From assembly GCF_007565055.1 (NCBI RefSeq), contig NC_044560.1:91579295-91643294 (forward strand): DNA of 64,000 nucleotides. The letters run 5' to 3'. The notes beneath the pieces were generated by a model. That model saw nothing but the letters and a program-made list of their open reading frames with translations. It ran no database searches and had not been told where the DNA came from. The DNA is from Rhinopithecus roxellana (taxonomy: Eukaryota; Chordata; Mammalia; Primates; Cercopithecidae). Positions 1 to 11,160 of this stretch are shown here, piece after piece. The position numbers were made by a program, and so were the translations under genes. Positions within the stretch are counted from its first letter, which is position 1; each line of letters opens with the position of its first letter.

Positions 1-199
1 TCTTAGTCTTATTTTTCCATTTGTAAAGAGGCATTTGTAATAGGCACTACACAACAGGTTTATTATACCAGGCATATACAATGACTCAAAAATAAAAGCT
101 ACTAATATTGTATTTTGTATTTTTTACTTGTTATAAAAAAGTAAATGCTCATTTATTAAAGCACAGGGATAGGTAAACAAAACAAACATGACAGAACCT

Positions 200-437
200 A
201 GATATTAGCAATGTTAAAACTTTCAGGCAAAAATACAAATACTGTATGATTCTACTTATATGAGGTATCTAGGGTAGTCATACTAGTAGAGACAGAAAGT
301 GGAATGGTGGCTGAGGGAAAAGGAAAAAGAAGAATTGTTTAATGGGTATAGAGCTTCATATTTGCAAGATGAAATTCTAGAGATCTGTTTCACAATAATG
401 TGACTATACTGAACACTACTAAACTGTACACTTAAAA
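200..437 (+). mobile_element. Old L1 3' end remnant, left part
   Basis: Resembles an L1M 3' UTR (phrases such as CTGTACACTTAAAAATG). It continues past the Alu at 748-800. Bases 1-199 show nothing recognisable. Confidence 0.4.
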
Positions 438-449
438 ATGATTAAGATG

Positions 450-746
450 GGCTGGGTGCAGTAGCTCATGCCTGTAATCCCAGCACTTTGGGAGGCCGAG
501 AGAGGGCAGATCACCTGAGGTCAGGAGTTCGAGACCAGCCTGGCCAACATGGTGAAACCTGTCTCTACTAAAAGTACAAAAATAAATTAGCCGGGCATGG
601 TGGTGGGCACCTGTCGTCTCAGCTACTTAGAAGGCTGAGGCAGGAGAATCGCTTGAATCTGGGAGGCGAAGGTTTCAGTGAACTGAGATTGTGCCACTGC
701 ACTCCAGCTTGGGTGACAAGAGCGAGACTCCAAAAAAAAAAAAAAA
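450..746 (+). mobile_element. Alu, full length
   Basis: Sense Alu with left and right monomers and A tail. A perfect 12-bp target duplication ATGATTAAGATG lies at 438-449 and 748-759. Confidence 0.95.
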
Positions 747-1009
747 TATGATTAAGATGATACATTTTATGTCACGTGGTTTTCACCACAATAAAAAATT
801 TGGAGTATTTCTTTCCAGCAGACGCATTTTAGTACCCAGTTTTGAAAATTTCTTCAAATTCACTTGTGCTAATGCCATATCATCTCTTCACCGACCATTC
901 CTGATCACATGCTGCTTTCCCTACCCGGCTTTTGGTCATGATTTTGCAAACACCCTCAACTCCATATATGTATGTTGCTAAGACTCAAATTTATATTTCC
1001 AGCCCCAAA

Positions 1010-1690
1010 TTCTGTCTGCACTTGAGACTCCTAGTGCATACTTCATTCTTGGATATGTATTAGGCATCTCAAATTTAATAGGACCATTTCTGAACCTGCT
1101 TTATCCCCTATATTTCCTGCTTCAGTAAATGGGAACACTCGGTTGCCCAAGCTGAAATTCTGAGAATCATCCTTGACTCCTTTCTTTTATACTCTTCATT
1201 CAACCCATCAGAAATTTCTGAGTTGAATCTTCAAAATATATCTTTTCTCATCCTCTCCACTGCTACCACTTAGTCCAATTCACCATTCTCTCACTTGGCT
1301 TCCTGAACACTTGCGTCCCCCACAGTTTATTATCCTCCAGATAGCAGCCAAATGATTGTATTAAAACATAACTCAGATTATGCTGTTTCTCACTTCTAAA
1401 GTCTTCAAAGGCTTCCCATTTCTCTCCGAATACATCCAAATTCGTACCATGGTTTGCCTCAAGCCATCCTGGATTCCTTGCCAGTCCATGCATATGCCCA
1501 CACACGCTTTACCTCGGGGCCTTTTTCTTCTGCTAAGATGCTTGCTTTCTCCAGGTATCAATAGGGTCCACTTCCTGACTTCTTTTAGGTCTCTGTTCAA
1601 ATTGCATCTTATCAGAGGGATGTCCCTTGATTACCCTGTGTAAAACAGCTCCCCACTTCTTATAGATATTCACTTTTGGATTGATTGTAT
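1010..1690 (+). mobile_element. L2 3' region
   Basis: Matches the L2 3' portion in sense (CCTTTAGGTCTCTGCTCAAAT-like text near 1585). Diverged. Short frames on both strands are relics. Confidence 0.6.
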
Positions 1691-1906
1691 TTTATTATTC
1701 TTTTCCCCCTCTTTGCTATTCTGAAGTTGCATGCTCTGCTTCTGTTCTTTTAGTTCTGAAAGATACAATATGCATTTTTAGAACGCTTTGTTAAATTACA
1801 ATATGCATACAGAAAATGACATATATAGATAGATAACTATCTTGATGAATCTTCAAAATTAAACATACCTATGTAACCACCTCGTGGATTAAGAATAAAA
1901 ATTATA

Positions 1907-2243
1907 GCCGGGCGCGGTGGCTCAAGCCTGTATGGCTCAAGCCTGTAATCCCAGCACTTTGGGAGGCCGAGACGGGCGGATCACGAGGTCAGGAGATCGA
2001 GACCATCCTGGCTAATACGGTGAAACCCCGTCTCTACTAAAAAATACAGAAAACTAGCCGGGCGACGAGGCGGGCGCCTGTAGTCCCAGCTACTCGGGAG
2101 GCTGAGACAGGAGAATGGCGTGAACCCGGGAGGCGGAGCTTGCAGTGAGCTGGGATCCGGCCACTGCACTCCAACCTGGGCGGCAGAGCAAGACTCCGTC
2201 TCAAAAAACAAAAAACAAAAAACAAAAAACAAAAAAACAAAAA
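1907..2243 (+). mobile_element. AluYRa-like young Alu (Old World monkey type)
   Basis: Carries CTCAAGCCTG at the head and GGATCCGGCCACTGCACTCC in the right monomer. Target duplication of about 17 bp (AAGAATAAAAATTATAG) at 1891-1907 and 2244-2260 is perfect. A 15-bp tandem duplication lies at 1918-1947. Confidence 0.88.
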
Positions 2244-2260
2244 AAGAATAAAAATTATAG

Positions 2261-3140
2261 CATTCCAGAAGCCACCAGAGACCCCCCCCACTTCCATTCA
2301 CTACCCTTCAAAGGGTTACTTCTAACACCATAGATTAATTTCACCTGTTTTTGTACTTTTAAATAATGGAATCACACTGCGTGTGTTCTTCTGTGTCGGG
2401 CTTCTTTTTTGCTCAAAGCTGTTTGTGAGCTTCATCAATATTGTGTATTGTTGTTTGTTTTCATTGCTGTCTATACTTGATTATGTGAATATACCGATAT
2501 TTATTTATCCATTCTACTGTTGACGGGCTGCTACGAGCATTTTAGTATGTGTCTTTTAGGGAACATATTTATGCATTTCTGTTGAGTATATACCCAGGGG
2601 CAGCATTGCTGGGTCCTAGTATTCGGCTTCAGTAGATACTGCCAAGTACTTTTCCAAAATAGTTGTACCAGTGTACAGTCTCATCAGCAGTATTTGAAAA
2701 ATCTAGTCCTTAATTTTAGTCTATGTTAATGTATCATTTTTTCTTTATGTTTAGTACTTTCTATAGCATGTAATAAATCTGTGCCTATATTAAGGTTGTA
2801 AAACCTTCTCTGATTTTCTTCTAAAAAGTTTTATTATTTTATATTTAGATCTCCAATCCATTTGGAATATTTTTGTATATGTTGTAAACCAGGAGTTAAT
2901 ATGAATATCCAATTGACCCAGCACGAATTTATTAAGAATACCTTCCTTTCCCCACCCCTGTCATATGTAAGGTGATGGTCTATGTGTATATTTGCATCTG
3001 GACTCTATTCCTTTCATTGTTCAGTTGATCTATTCTTACACCAACAGCTACCTCATTGTCTTAGTTACTATAATTATATATTAGTCTTCATATTCAGTAA
3101 TATGCCCTTCCAGCTAAAAATACACATAAAAATTCCAGCC
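2261..3140 (-). mobile_element. Old L1 fragment, antisense
   Basis: T-rich text such as GAGTATATACCCAGGGGCAGC and TTGCTGGGTC is the complement of an L1 3' region. Heavily diverged. Confidence 0.5.
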
Positions 3141-3147
3141 AAAAAAT

Positions 3148-3445
3148 GACTGGGCATGGTGGCTCACACCTGTAATCCCAGCACTTTGGGAGCCCAAGGC
3201 AGGCAGATCACTTGAGGCCAGGAGTCTGAGACCAGCCTGGCCAACATGACAAAACCCTTCTCCACTAAAAACACAAAAATTAGCTGGGTGTGGTGTTGCA
3301 TGCCTGTGATCCCAGCTACTCAGGAAGCTGAGGCATGAGAATCGCTTGAACACAGGAGGCGGAGGTTGCACTGAGCCGAGATGGCACCTCTGCACCCCAG
3401 CCTGGGCAACAGGGAGAGACTCTGTCTCAAAAACAAAATATATAT
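3148..3445 (+). mobile_element. Alu
   Basis: Full-length sense Alu whose tail has grown into an AT/AC microsatellite up to about 3505. Confidence 0.93.
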
Positions 3446-3505
3446 ATAATATATGTATATATGTATACACACACATGCATACATTATATATATACACATA
3501 TACTC
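3437..3505. repeat. AT/AC microsatellite from Alu tail
   Basis: Alternating TA and CA steps directly after the Alu A-rich tail. Confidence 0.8.
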
Positions 3506-3654
3506 AATATGCTATATCTATTTTTTAAACCTCATGGATTACTGAGATTTTTAGTCTATTATTTACGTTCACTTAGGTTTAGTCATATGTTTTTTACTTT
3601 GTTCTTTTTTCCTCTTTGCATTTTTAAAATTTTTGTTTTTCAATTACTTTTTCT

Positions 3655-3776
3655 TTGGTAGAGATAGGGTCTCGTTTTGTAGCTCAGGTTGGTCTCGAAC
3701 TCCTGGCTTCAAGTGATCCTCCCACCTCAGCCTCCCAAAGTGCTAGGATTATAGGCATGAGCCACCATGCCCAGCC
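3655..3776 (-). mobile_element. Alu right-monomer fragment
   Basis: Only about 120 bp of an antisense Alu monomer, ending CACCATGCCCAGCC. Confidence 0.8.
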
Positions 3777-3812
3777 CTCTTTGCATCTTTGCATCTGGAA
3801 TCATTTTCTTTT

Positions 3813-4111
3813 TTCTTTCTTTTATTTTTTTTGAGGCAGAGTCTCACTCTATTGTCCAAGCTGGAGCGTGGTGGTGTGATCTTGGCTCACTGCAACCTCT
3901 GCCTCTTGGGTTCAAGCAATTCTCATGCCTCAGCCTCCGAAGTAGCTGGGATTACAGGCATGCACCACCAGATCTGGCTAAGTTTTGTATTTTTAGTAGA
4001 GAAAGGGTTTCACCATGTTGGCCAGGCTGGTCTCGAACTCCTGGCCTCAAGTAAGCCTCCTGCCTCAACCTCCCAGTGTTGGAATTACAGGCATGAGCCA
4101 CTGTGCCCAGA
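3813..4111 (-). mobile_element. Alu
   Basis: Full-length antisense Alu. Target duplication CTGGAATCATTTTCTTTT at 3795-3812 and again from 4112. Confidence 0.95.
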
Positions 4112-4229
4112 CTGGAATCATTTTCTTTTTGCCTACAGCTCAAACTTGAGAATTTCCTGTAATGTAGTCTGCTGGTGGTAAATAAACTCTCTGTTTTTGT
4201 TTGTCTAAAAATGTCTTCATTTCATCTCT

Positions 4230-4231
<2 letters not shown>

Positions 4232-4260
<29 letters not shown>

Positions 4261-4547
4261 TCTGAGACAGCATCCCACTCTGTTGCTTAGGCTAGAATGC
4301 AATGGCAAAATCATGCTCAATGCAACCTCAACTTTCCAGGCTCAAGTGATCCTCTCACCTCAGCCTTCCAAGTAGCTGGGACTACAGGCATGTGCCACCA
4401 TGTCCAGCTAATTTTTAAATATTTTATAGAGATGGGGGTCTCACTATGTTGCCAGGGCTAGTCTCGAACTCCTGGGCTCAAGCGATCCACCCTCCTCGGC
4501 CTCCAAAATGTTGGGATTATAGGTGTGATCCCAACCTGTGCCAAGCC
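4232..4547 (-). mobile_element. Alu (old, AluJ-like)
   Basis: Antisense Alu with a long T tract, diverged, ending CCTGTGCCAAGCC. A second pure T tract follows at about 4567-4591. Confidence 0.9.
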
Positions 4548-4734
4548 ATCTTTATTCTTGAAGGATTTTTTTTTTTTTTTTTTTTTTTTTTACAATGCAT
4601 TGAATTCTGGGTTGTTGGTTATTTCCTCACAACACTTTGAAGATTTCATCCCACTATCTTTTGGATTTCATTAATACTGATGATATTAATACCACTTAAT
4701 ACTGTCACAATGTCACCTGAGTTAGTTATTAATT

Positions 4735-5158
4735 GTGGTGCCATTCATTGTATTAGTTATGGATTGCTGCATAACAGATAACCCCAAAATGTAGTGGCTT
4801 AATAAAACAAACATTTTTTAATCTCACTAAATTTGTAGTTTTACTCTAATGTGTGGATTTCTTTTACTAGAACGTTTTCAGGGATCAAAAATTCAGAAGC
4901 TAATTAGATGACAGGTTCTGGGTGAAGGAAGTAGTCAAGATGAATTGCAGTCGAGACGCTGGCTGAGATTGAAATCATCTGAACGCTGCCTGAAGGAACG
5001 GGATATGCTTCCAAGATGGCTCACTCACATGGCTGGTAAGTTCATCCTGGTTACTCAGATGGTTTTCTTGAGAGCAAGCAATCAAAGAGTATGCAGGGCA
5101 GAAATGGCAATGTCTTTAATGACTTAGCTTTGGAAATCATACACCATAACTTCCACCA

Positions 5159-5165
<7 letters not shown>
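4735..5165. mobile_element. Ancient interspersed repeat, class not assigned
   Basis: Starts GTATTAGTTATGGATTGCTGC and continues AGTGGCTTAATAAAAC, phrases common in old mammalian repeats. Coding potential not seen. Contains the first copy of the 41-bp direct repeat (4830-4870). Confidence 0.4.
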
Positions 5166-5167
<2 letters not shown>

Positions 5168-5190
<23 letters not shown>

Positions 5191-5381
5191 GAGATGGAGT
5201 CTCGTTCTGTCGCCCAGGCTTACTGCAAGCTCCGCCTCCCAGGTTCACGCCATTCTCCTGCCTCAGACTCCCGAGTAGCTGAGACAACAGGCGCTCGCCA
5301 CCACGCTCGGCTAATTTGATCCGCCAGCCTCCGCCTCCCAAAGTGCTGGGATTACAGGTGTGAGCCACTGTGCCCGGTCTA
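5168..5381 (-). mobile_element. Alu with internal deletion
   Basis: Antisense AluY/S-like copy missing most of the middle (jumps from CTCGGCTAATTTG to GATCCGCC). Flanks share TTCCATTCTTT as target duplication. Confidence 0.88.
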
Positions 5382-5710
5382 CTTTCCATTCTTTAGAAGT
5401 GAGTTGGCCTCACATTCGAGAGAGTCTCCAATATTTAGAAACCATCACAGCCACACTTACCATTTTCTCTTTGCCTTTAGTGTTTTTGAGACTGAGCAGG
5501 GACTCCTTCTTAGGGGACTGGGAGACCCCCAGGCATGACAATAAAGGAAAATACTGAATTTCTTCAAAGGAAATTCCAGGCACCTAGCTATCTCTGAAAA
5601 GTAAATAAGTAACTTGTTAAGCAAGAAGGAAGGTAATAGTAGCCTAAAACAATAGCCAAGGAAGTTGGAGTTCAAAGATGTTTGGTTTCCCTGTAGAAAC
5701 CAAAGATGAC

Positions 5711-5998
5711 ATCTTTTTGAGACAGAGTCTCGCTGTCACCCAGGCTGGAGTGCACTGGCGCGATCTCAGCTCACTGCAAGCTCCGCCTCTCGGGTTCACG
5801 CCATTCTCCTGCCTCAGCCTCCCGAGTAGCTGGGACTACAGATGCCCGCCACCACGCCCGGCTAACCTTTTGTATTTTTAGTAGAGACAGGGTTTCTCCG
5901 TGTTAGCCAGGATGGTCTTGATCTCCTGACCTTGTGATCTGCCCGCCTCGGCCTCCCAAAGTGCTGGGATTACAGGCATGAGCCACCTTGCCTGGCCA
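5711..5998 (-). mobile_element. AluY-like
   Basis: Antisense, full length, low divergence. Target duplication AAGATGACATCTT on both sides. Confidence 0.93.
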
Positions 5999-6004
5999 AG
6001 ATGA

Positions 6005-6600
6005 CATCTTAACATGTCCCTAAGTGGTCTTTCAGAAACCCGGACCCCACCACTGAGGATCCCTAACTGAACAGATCTGCTGGCAAGTAGACCTCACATA
6101 GGGAGAATTGAAGATTAAACTCCGATCATAGTGTTTTGCTCTAAATTTATTCCGGAGGGGCCTGGAGGGAATTATAGCCGCAAACCAGTTAACATTTTCC
6201 TCTGCTGATCCCAAGTTTTAAGACAAAGCGTCTCTTCCTTAACCAACTGCAAATCAGAAAATCCTGAAATCTATTACCTGTAAGCCACCCCCACCCCACA
6301 CGCCACCCCCTCTTCAAGATATCCCACCCTTTTAGGCCAAAACTAACGTGCACTCTCCATGTATTGATTTACAGTTTTGCCTGTAGCTTCTGCTTTCCTG
6401 AAATTTACCCCTGCCTTTACAAACCCTTACCTGCCAGCCATGGAGGAGGTCACAATTTGATCATTAGCTGCTTGGTCCTCCTTGCTTGGTGCTCTGCAAA
6501 GAAATGCCTTCCTTTCTACCACTGCAACCTCAGTGTGGATATCTGTTTTTACTGCACCAGGCAAGTGGACCCCAGTTTGGTTCTATAACAATTTGTAGTT
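6005..6600 (+). mobile_element. Probable ERV LTR-like repeat
   Basis: Text such as GCCGCAAACCAGTTAACATT and CCTTAACCAACTGCAAATCAG resembles ERV LTR consensus text I know but cannot name. No terminal repeats or gag/pol reading frames seen. Confidence 0.35.
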
Positions 6601-6660
6601 TTACTATAACGCGTGGATTTCTTCTACTAGGTGTAGATTTCTTTGACTAGATAAATAAAA

Positions 6661-6702
6661 GGGTTTATTTATCCCACTAGAGGGTTTATTTATCCCACTA
6701 TG
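6661..6702. repeat. 21-bp tandem duplication
   Basis: GGGTTTATTTATCCCACTA occurs twice in a row (6661 and 6682), differing only at the last two bases of the unit. Confidence 0.85.
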
Positions 6703-7165
6703 GCATCTTATATCTGTGACCTGATTGCTTTCATAGGTACTAAAAATATTCAGCCCTTATTTCTTCAAATACTATCTCTGCCCTAGCTTTATCTCTTGTT
6801 AAACTTAGTTTGATCCTCTTAGTGTATTCTCTCTCTTACTCTGTCTTCTGTAGAGTACATTTTTTGTTTCTCAGTGCTTTATTCTAGATGATTTCTTGTG
6901 ACCTACCTTCCTTTCAATTTATTCTCCATTCAGCAATGTCTAATCTGCCATTAGCTGAGTTCTTAATTTAATTACTGTATTTCTCAGTCATAGAATAGAA
7001 GTCTACTTACTTCTTTTTAAAATCTGCTCTATCACTTTGTATGGTTTTTAGGTACCTGACAAAATTGTCCAAGTTATCTTTTTTATTTCTTCGGGCAAAG
7101 AAAATATTATTTTATTTTACTTTTTTTCCTAAAAACTCTAATAGTTAAGCAAGAAAATATACATA
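6703..7165 (-). mobile_element. Probable old L1 fragment, antisense
   Basis: T-rich, resembles antisense L1M text (TTCTTCAAATACTATCTCTGC). No gene signal. Confidence 0.35.
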
Positions 7166-7169
7166 TATT

Positions 7170-7453
7170 TTAAGCCAGGGTCTTGCTCTGTCACGCAGGC
7201 TGAAGTGCAGTGTTATGACCGTGATTTACTGCAGCATCAACCTACTGGACTTAAGTGATCCTCCCACCTCAGCCTCTTGAGGAGCTGGGACTTCAGGCCT
7301 GTGCCACCATGCCTGGCTAATTTTTGATATTTTGTAGAGACAGGGTTTTGCCACGTTGCCCAAGCTGGTCTTGAATTCCTGAGCTCAAGCAATCCAGCTG
7401 CCTTGGCCTCCCAGGGTGCCGGGATTATAGACATAAGCCACTGTGTCCGACCC
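7170..7453 (-). mobile_element. Alu (AluJ-like)
   Basis: Diverged antisense Alu. Flanks share a loose AAGAAAATAT duplication. Confidence 0.88.
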
Positions 7454-7862
7454 AAGAAAATATTATTTTGTAGTTTGCATCAAATAATTCCAAAAACAGT
7501 TTTTTCTGCAGGTCTGTTTCCAGTGTTTGTGTTTCTGCTGGTTCTCACTAAAATAGTCTAGTTTCTTTGTGTACCTGGTTACCTTTAATTCTGTATTTGA
7601 CATTGTCTATGAAAACTTACCTCTAGGAAAAATGTGGGCCCTACAATTATAAGGCTTTCCTCCAAAAAGGATTCATATTTGCTTTTGCCAAGCATCTGGT
7701 GACACCATAGTCAGAGACAGTCTTAAACTAAGATCATGTCTGAGACAGGCAATTTGATCCAGTCTGTAAATTCCTTTTAAGCTGTTCCATTTTCAATTCA
7801 TCCTCACCCTGAGGCTGTTGCCCTTTGGGGTCCCAGTTATTGTAAGGAGGGTCTTCTTCTTC
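7454..7862. other. Unassigned intergenic stretch
   Basis: No coding, RNA or clear repeat signal seen. Confidence 0.4.
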
Positions 7863-8154
7863 TTCTTTTTTTTTTTTTTTTTGAGATGGAGTTTTGCTCT
7901 TGTTGCCCAGGCTGGCACGATCTTGGCTCACCGAAACCTCCACTTCCTGGGTTCAAGTGATTCTCCTGCCTCAGTCTCCCAAGTAGCTGGGATTACAGGC
8001 ATGTGCCACCATGCTCAGCGAATTTTTGTATTTTTGGTAGAGACGGGGTTTCTCCATGTTGGTCAGGCTGGTTTCGAACTCCCAACCTCAGGTGATCTGC
8101 CCACCTTGGCCACCCAAAGTCCTGGGATTACAGGCGTGAGCCACCATGGCCGGC
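7863..8154 (-). mobile_element. Alu
   Basis: Antisense Alu. Target duplication GTAAGGAGGGTCTTCT on both sides. Confidence 0.94.
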
Positions 8155-8307
8155 AGTAAGGAGGGTCTTCTATTTTACTCCCCACTCATCGTGTTTTACT
8201 TTTTTTCTTCTTTGAAGTTGAAAAGGACAATTATCATTTTCCTTCTAGGTAAATGCCGTCAGGACAAAAGCAGCTTCCAAGCTGTGTTACTTACCTGGAT
8301 TCTGGCT

Positions 8308-8472
8308 TTTTTTTTTTTTTTTTCTGAGACAGGGTCTTGCTCTGTCACCCAGGCTGGAGTGCAGTGGCACGATCATAGCTCACTGCAGCCTCCAGCTCCT
8401 GGGTCCAAGTGATCCTCCCATGTCGGCCTCCCAAGTAGTTAGGCCTACAGGGTGTGAACCACTGTGATGGAC
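8308..8472 (-). mobile_element. Alu left-monomer fragment
   Basis: Antisense monomer of about 160 bp. The right half is missing. Confidence 0.85.
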
Positions 8473-8475
8473 CTC

Positions 8476-9346
8476 CTACTATCTTTTCATATGTTAGATG
8501 CCTTGTTACGGACTCAACAGACCCATTCACGAGACCCTAACCAATATGACTGTGTTCAGAAATGGGGCCTTTACAGAGGTGATTAAGTTAAAATGAAGCA
8601 TTAGGGTGTCCTCTAAGCCAATCTGACTGGTATTCTTATAAAAAGAGGAAGTGTGGACACAGAGAGCACCAGGGACACGCACACACACACACACGAAACT
8701 GATGCAAGCCAAAATCCGAGCTTAGCCTAGGAGAATTCTTACCTTTGCCGGGGAAAGAATTCAAGGGTGAGTTGGTGGTGTTAGTAATCTTTTATTGAAC
8801 CGTACTGTTCCTTCTGGAGCAGGGATAACTCATAGGCCGTGCACTCATAGTTGGCAATGTGTGGGCTTTGGGCAACTGTGTTTATATTCACTTATAATCA
8901 CTTTCAATTACATGCAAATTAAGGAGTAGGTTATTTAGAACTCTCTAGGGAAACGTTATAGTTTCCAGGTCATTGCCACAGAAAGGGACGGTGACTTCCA
9001 GGTCACTGCCATGGCGCTTGTAAACTGTCTTGGCACTAGTGGGAATATCTTATGATAATGAGCAATGAGAGTGGCTAGGGACCTCTTTCCTCACCATCTG
9101 CTGGTTTTTGCAGGTTTTTACACTTCATCCCTTAGCTACCAGGGAAATAAGTCCTGCAGCTCTCCTACCTCAAAACCATGTGAAGACAAAGAAGGTGTCC
9201 ATCTGCAAGCCAAGGGGATAGACCTTAGACAAACCAAATCTGCCCACACTTTATCTTGTATTTCTAGCCTCCAGAACTGTGAGAAATTTCTGTTGTTTTA
9301 GCTAATCTGTGATTTCTTTAATGGCAGCCCTAGCAAACTAATAACA
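8476..9346 (+). mobile_element. MLT1-type MaLR LTR, split by a second LTR
   Basis: Left part 8476-8692 (GGGGCCTTTACAGAGGTGATTAAGTT) and right part about 9168-9346 (CCTCCAGAACTGTGAGAAAT, GCAGCCCTAGCAAACTAATA) are the two halves of one MLT1 LTR. Confidence 0.7.
8696..9166 (-). mobile_element. Solo ERV1-like LTR nested in MLT1
   Basis: On the minus strand it has a TATA-like TATAAA, then AATAAAAG (8789 region) and the U5-like GAATTCTTTCCCCGGC, the order expected of an LTR. Family not named. No internal viral genes. Confidence 0.6.
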
Positions 9347-9378
9347 CGCTTTTAAGAACATTAAAAATATATATTACT

Positions 9379-9660
9379 GCTGGGCACAGTGGCTCACGCC
9401 TGTAAGCCCAGCACTTTGGGAGGCCAAGGTGGGTGGATCACTTGAGGCCAGGAGTTTGAGACCAGCCTAGTCAACATGGTGAAACCCCATCTCTACTAAA
9501 AATACAAAACTTAGTCAGGCTTAGTGGCAGGCACCTGTAATCCCAGTTACTCAGGAGGCTGACGCGGGGAGAACTGCTTGAACCCGGGAGGTGGAGGTTG
9601 CAGTGAGCGGAGATCATGCCACTATACTCCAGCCTAGGGGACGGAGACTCTGTCTCAAGA
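9379..9660 (+). mobile_element. Alu
   Basis: First of two head-to-tail sense Alus. Confidence 0.93.
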
Positions 9661-9676
9661 ATAATTATATATATAT

Positions 9677-9970
9677 GCCGGGTGCGGTGGTTCACACCTG
9701 TAATCCCAGCACTTTGGGAGGCCGAGGTGGATCCATCACTTGAGGTCCGCAGTTTGAGACTAGCCTGACCAACATGGAGACACCCCGTCTCTACTAAAAA
9801 CACAAAATTAGCTGGGCATGGTGGTGCATGCCTGTAGTCCCAGCTACTCCAGACTCTGAGGCAAGAGAATCGCTTGAATCCAGGAGGCGGAGGTTGTGGT
9901 GAGCCGACATAATACCATTGCACTCCAGCCTGGGCAACAAGAGCAAAACTCCGTCTCAAGAAAAAAAAAA
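9677..9970 (+). mobile_element. Alu
   Basis: Second head-to-tail Alu, with a tail running into an AT/AC microsatellite. Confidence 0.93.
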
Positions 9971-9971
9971 T

Positions 9972-10013
<42 letters not shown>
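9971..10013. repeat. (TA)n(CA)n(TA)n microsatellite
   Basis: About 13 CA units bounded by TA steps, grown from the Alu tail. Confidence 0.9.
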
Positions 10014-10014
<1 letters not shown>

Positions 10015-10124
10015 GTATTCCAGAATTTTATTTTTTAATTTTATTGTTGTTTTCTACAGTGGGTTGATACAAATATCCTAGCCCACCATCTCCCCACTCT
10101 GTTTTCCTTTTCTTCATGGTCCTC

Positions 10125-10318
10125 ACCATCGCCTGGGGTATTATCTATTTATTTTTCTATTTGTTACTGTCAGTTAATTTCAATGTAATTAACTTCCAAG
10201 AAAGCAGAACTGCATTTTGTTAACTGCTGTATACTTAGGGCCTATAAGAATGTGGGGGTAGATCTTACACGCTCAGGATAGATAACTGAATGAATGAGTT
10301 AATGAATGAATGACAGAG
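10125..10318 (+). mobile_element. L2 3' end
   Basis: Ends in tandem GAATGAATGA typical of the L2 3' end. Abuts the ZFP69 CpG block. Confidence 0.6.
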
Positions 10319-10319
10319 A

Positions 10320-11160
10320 AGGCGCTTCACCGGAAAGGCTGAAGGAGGTCTCCCAAGGACCGCTGTGAGGAAATGTGGGGCGGTGTGGCTGCGTGGCCGA
10401 TAGCCACGGTTCCGGGCGGCCCTTGGGGGCGCGCTCCGGCGGCTTCCAGCTTCCGGGTTCGAGGGCGCGCGCTGCTTCCCGGGAGAGGGCGGGCTCCGCG
10501 GCCGTCCCCCGTAGGCGGAGCCGGCGGCCAGGGCTCACAACCCGCCGGAAGACGCGCGGGTTGTGGCTGCTGCTGCTGCTGCTGCTGCTGCAGCGGGACC
10601 GCGTGGGGTGGGCCCCGGAGCCACCAGAGCTGAAGCGAGAGCGGCCGGCGGTGCTAGCGGCCGGGAGGGCGCGGCCGGAGGGCAGAGGCCAGGCGAGACG
10701 CTCGGCTGCGGCCTAAGAGGCTGGGCTGGGTGGGCTTGGCTGCAGCCGCCGGTCCCGTGTTAAGGCGGCAGCCAGGCAGGTGTATCCTCGCCCGGGTCTG
10801 CAAGACGCCGGCTCAGGGCACACCTCCCATTCCGGCCCTCAAAGCCTCGCTCCTGGGGGCGCGGCTGGGAAAGCCCACCCGCCTGGGCGGGCCGCTGATG
10901 GGAATTTGGAGCAGAGCCTCGTCCACTCCGGAGGCCGAGGGTCCTCTGGGCTTCCGAAGGAAGCCGACCTCAACACTGGACGCTTTTTGGGGAATGATTG
11001 CGTTGAGTGGAGATGTGGTCTGTCTGTAAAAGGCTGGGAGGGAACAATATCTGTTACCACTCAGTCCGTCTCTAAAGAGACACTCTACTGCTGAAAACCT
11101 CAAGAGCGAGCGCTCCCACGCCCCCATCTCTGGTCCTACCTGGGTCCAAGGCGGATGTGG
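10320..11160 (+). promoter_or_regulatory. ZFP69: ZFP69 CpG-rich promoter and probable first exon
   Basis: GC- and CpG-dense block in otherwise AT-rich DNA, with GGGCGG-like boxes and no clear TATA. A strong donor (GTGG then GTGAGT) at 11160 and a weaker CAG/GTGTAT at about 10777 could end a noncoding first exon. The exact transcription start cannot be read from sequence. Confidence 0.7.
10567..10590 (+). repeat. (CTG)8 trinucleotide run in ZFP69 promoter/5' UTR
   Basis: Eight perfect CTG units inside the CpG-rich block, probably transcribed as 5' UTR. Any reading frame through it is homopolymeric (Leu, Ala or Cys) and not believed coding. Confidence 0.9.

Noticed and set aside
9471..10004. 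177-codon minus-strand frame
   Set aside because: It runs through two tandem Alus and a CA microsatellite. Antisense Alus often leave such frames.
10373..10763. Overlapping frames with poly-Ala, poly-Leu or poly-Cys at ZFP69 promoter
   Set aside because: They are three readings of the CTG8 run in a CpG-rich 5' region. No shared domain or splice link to the ZFP69 CDS.
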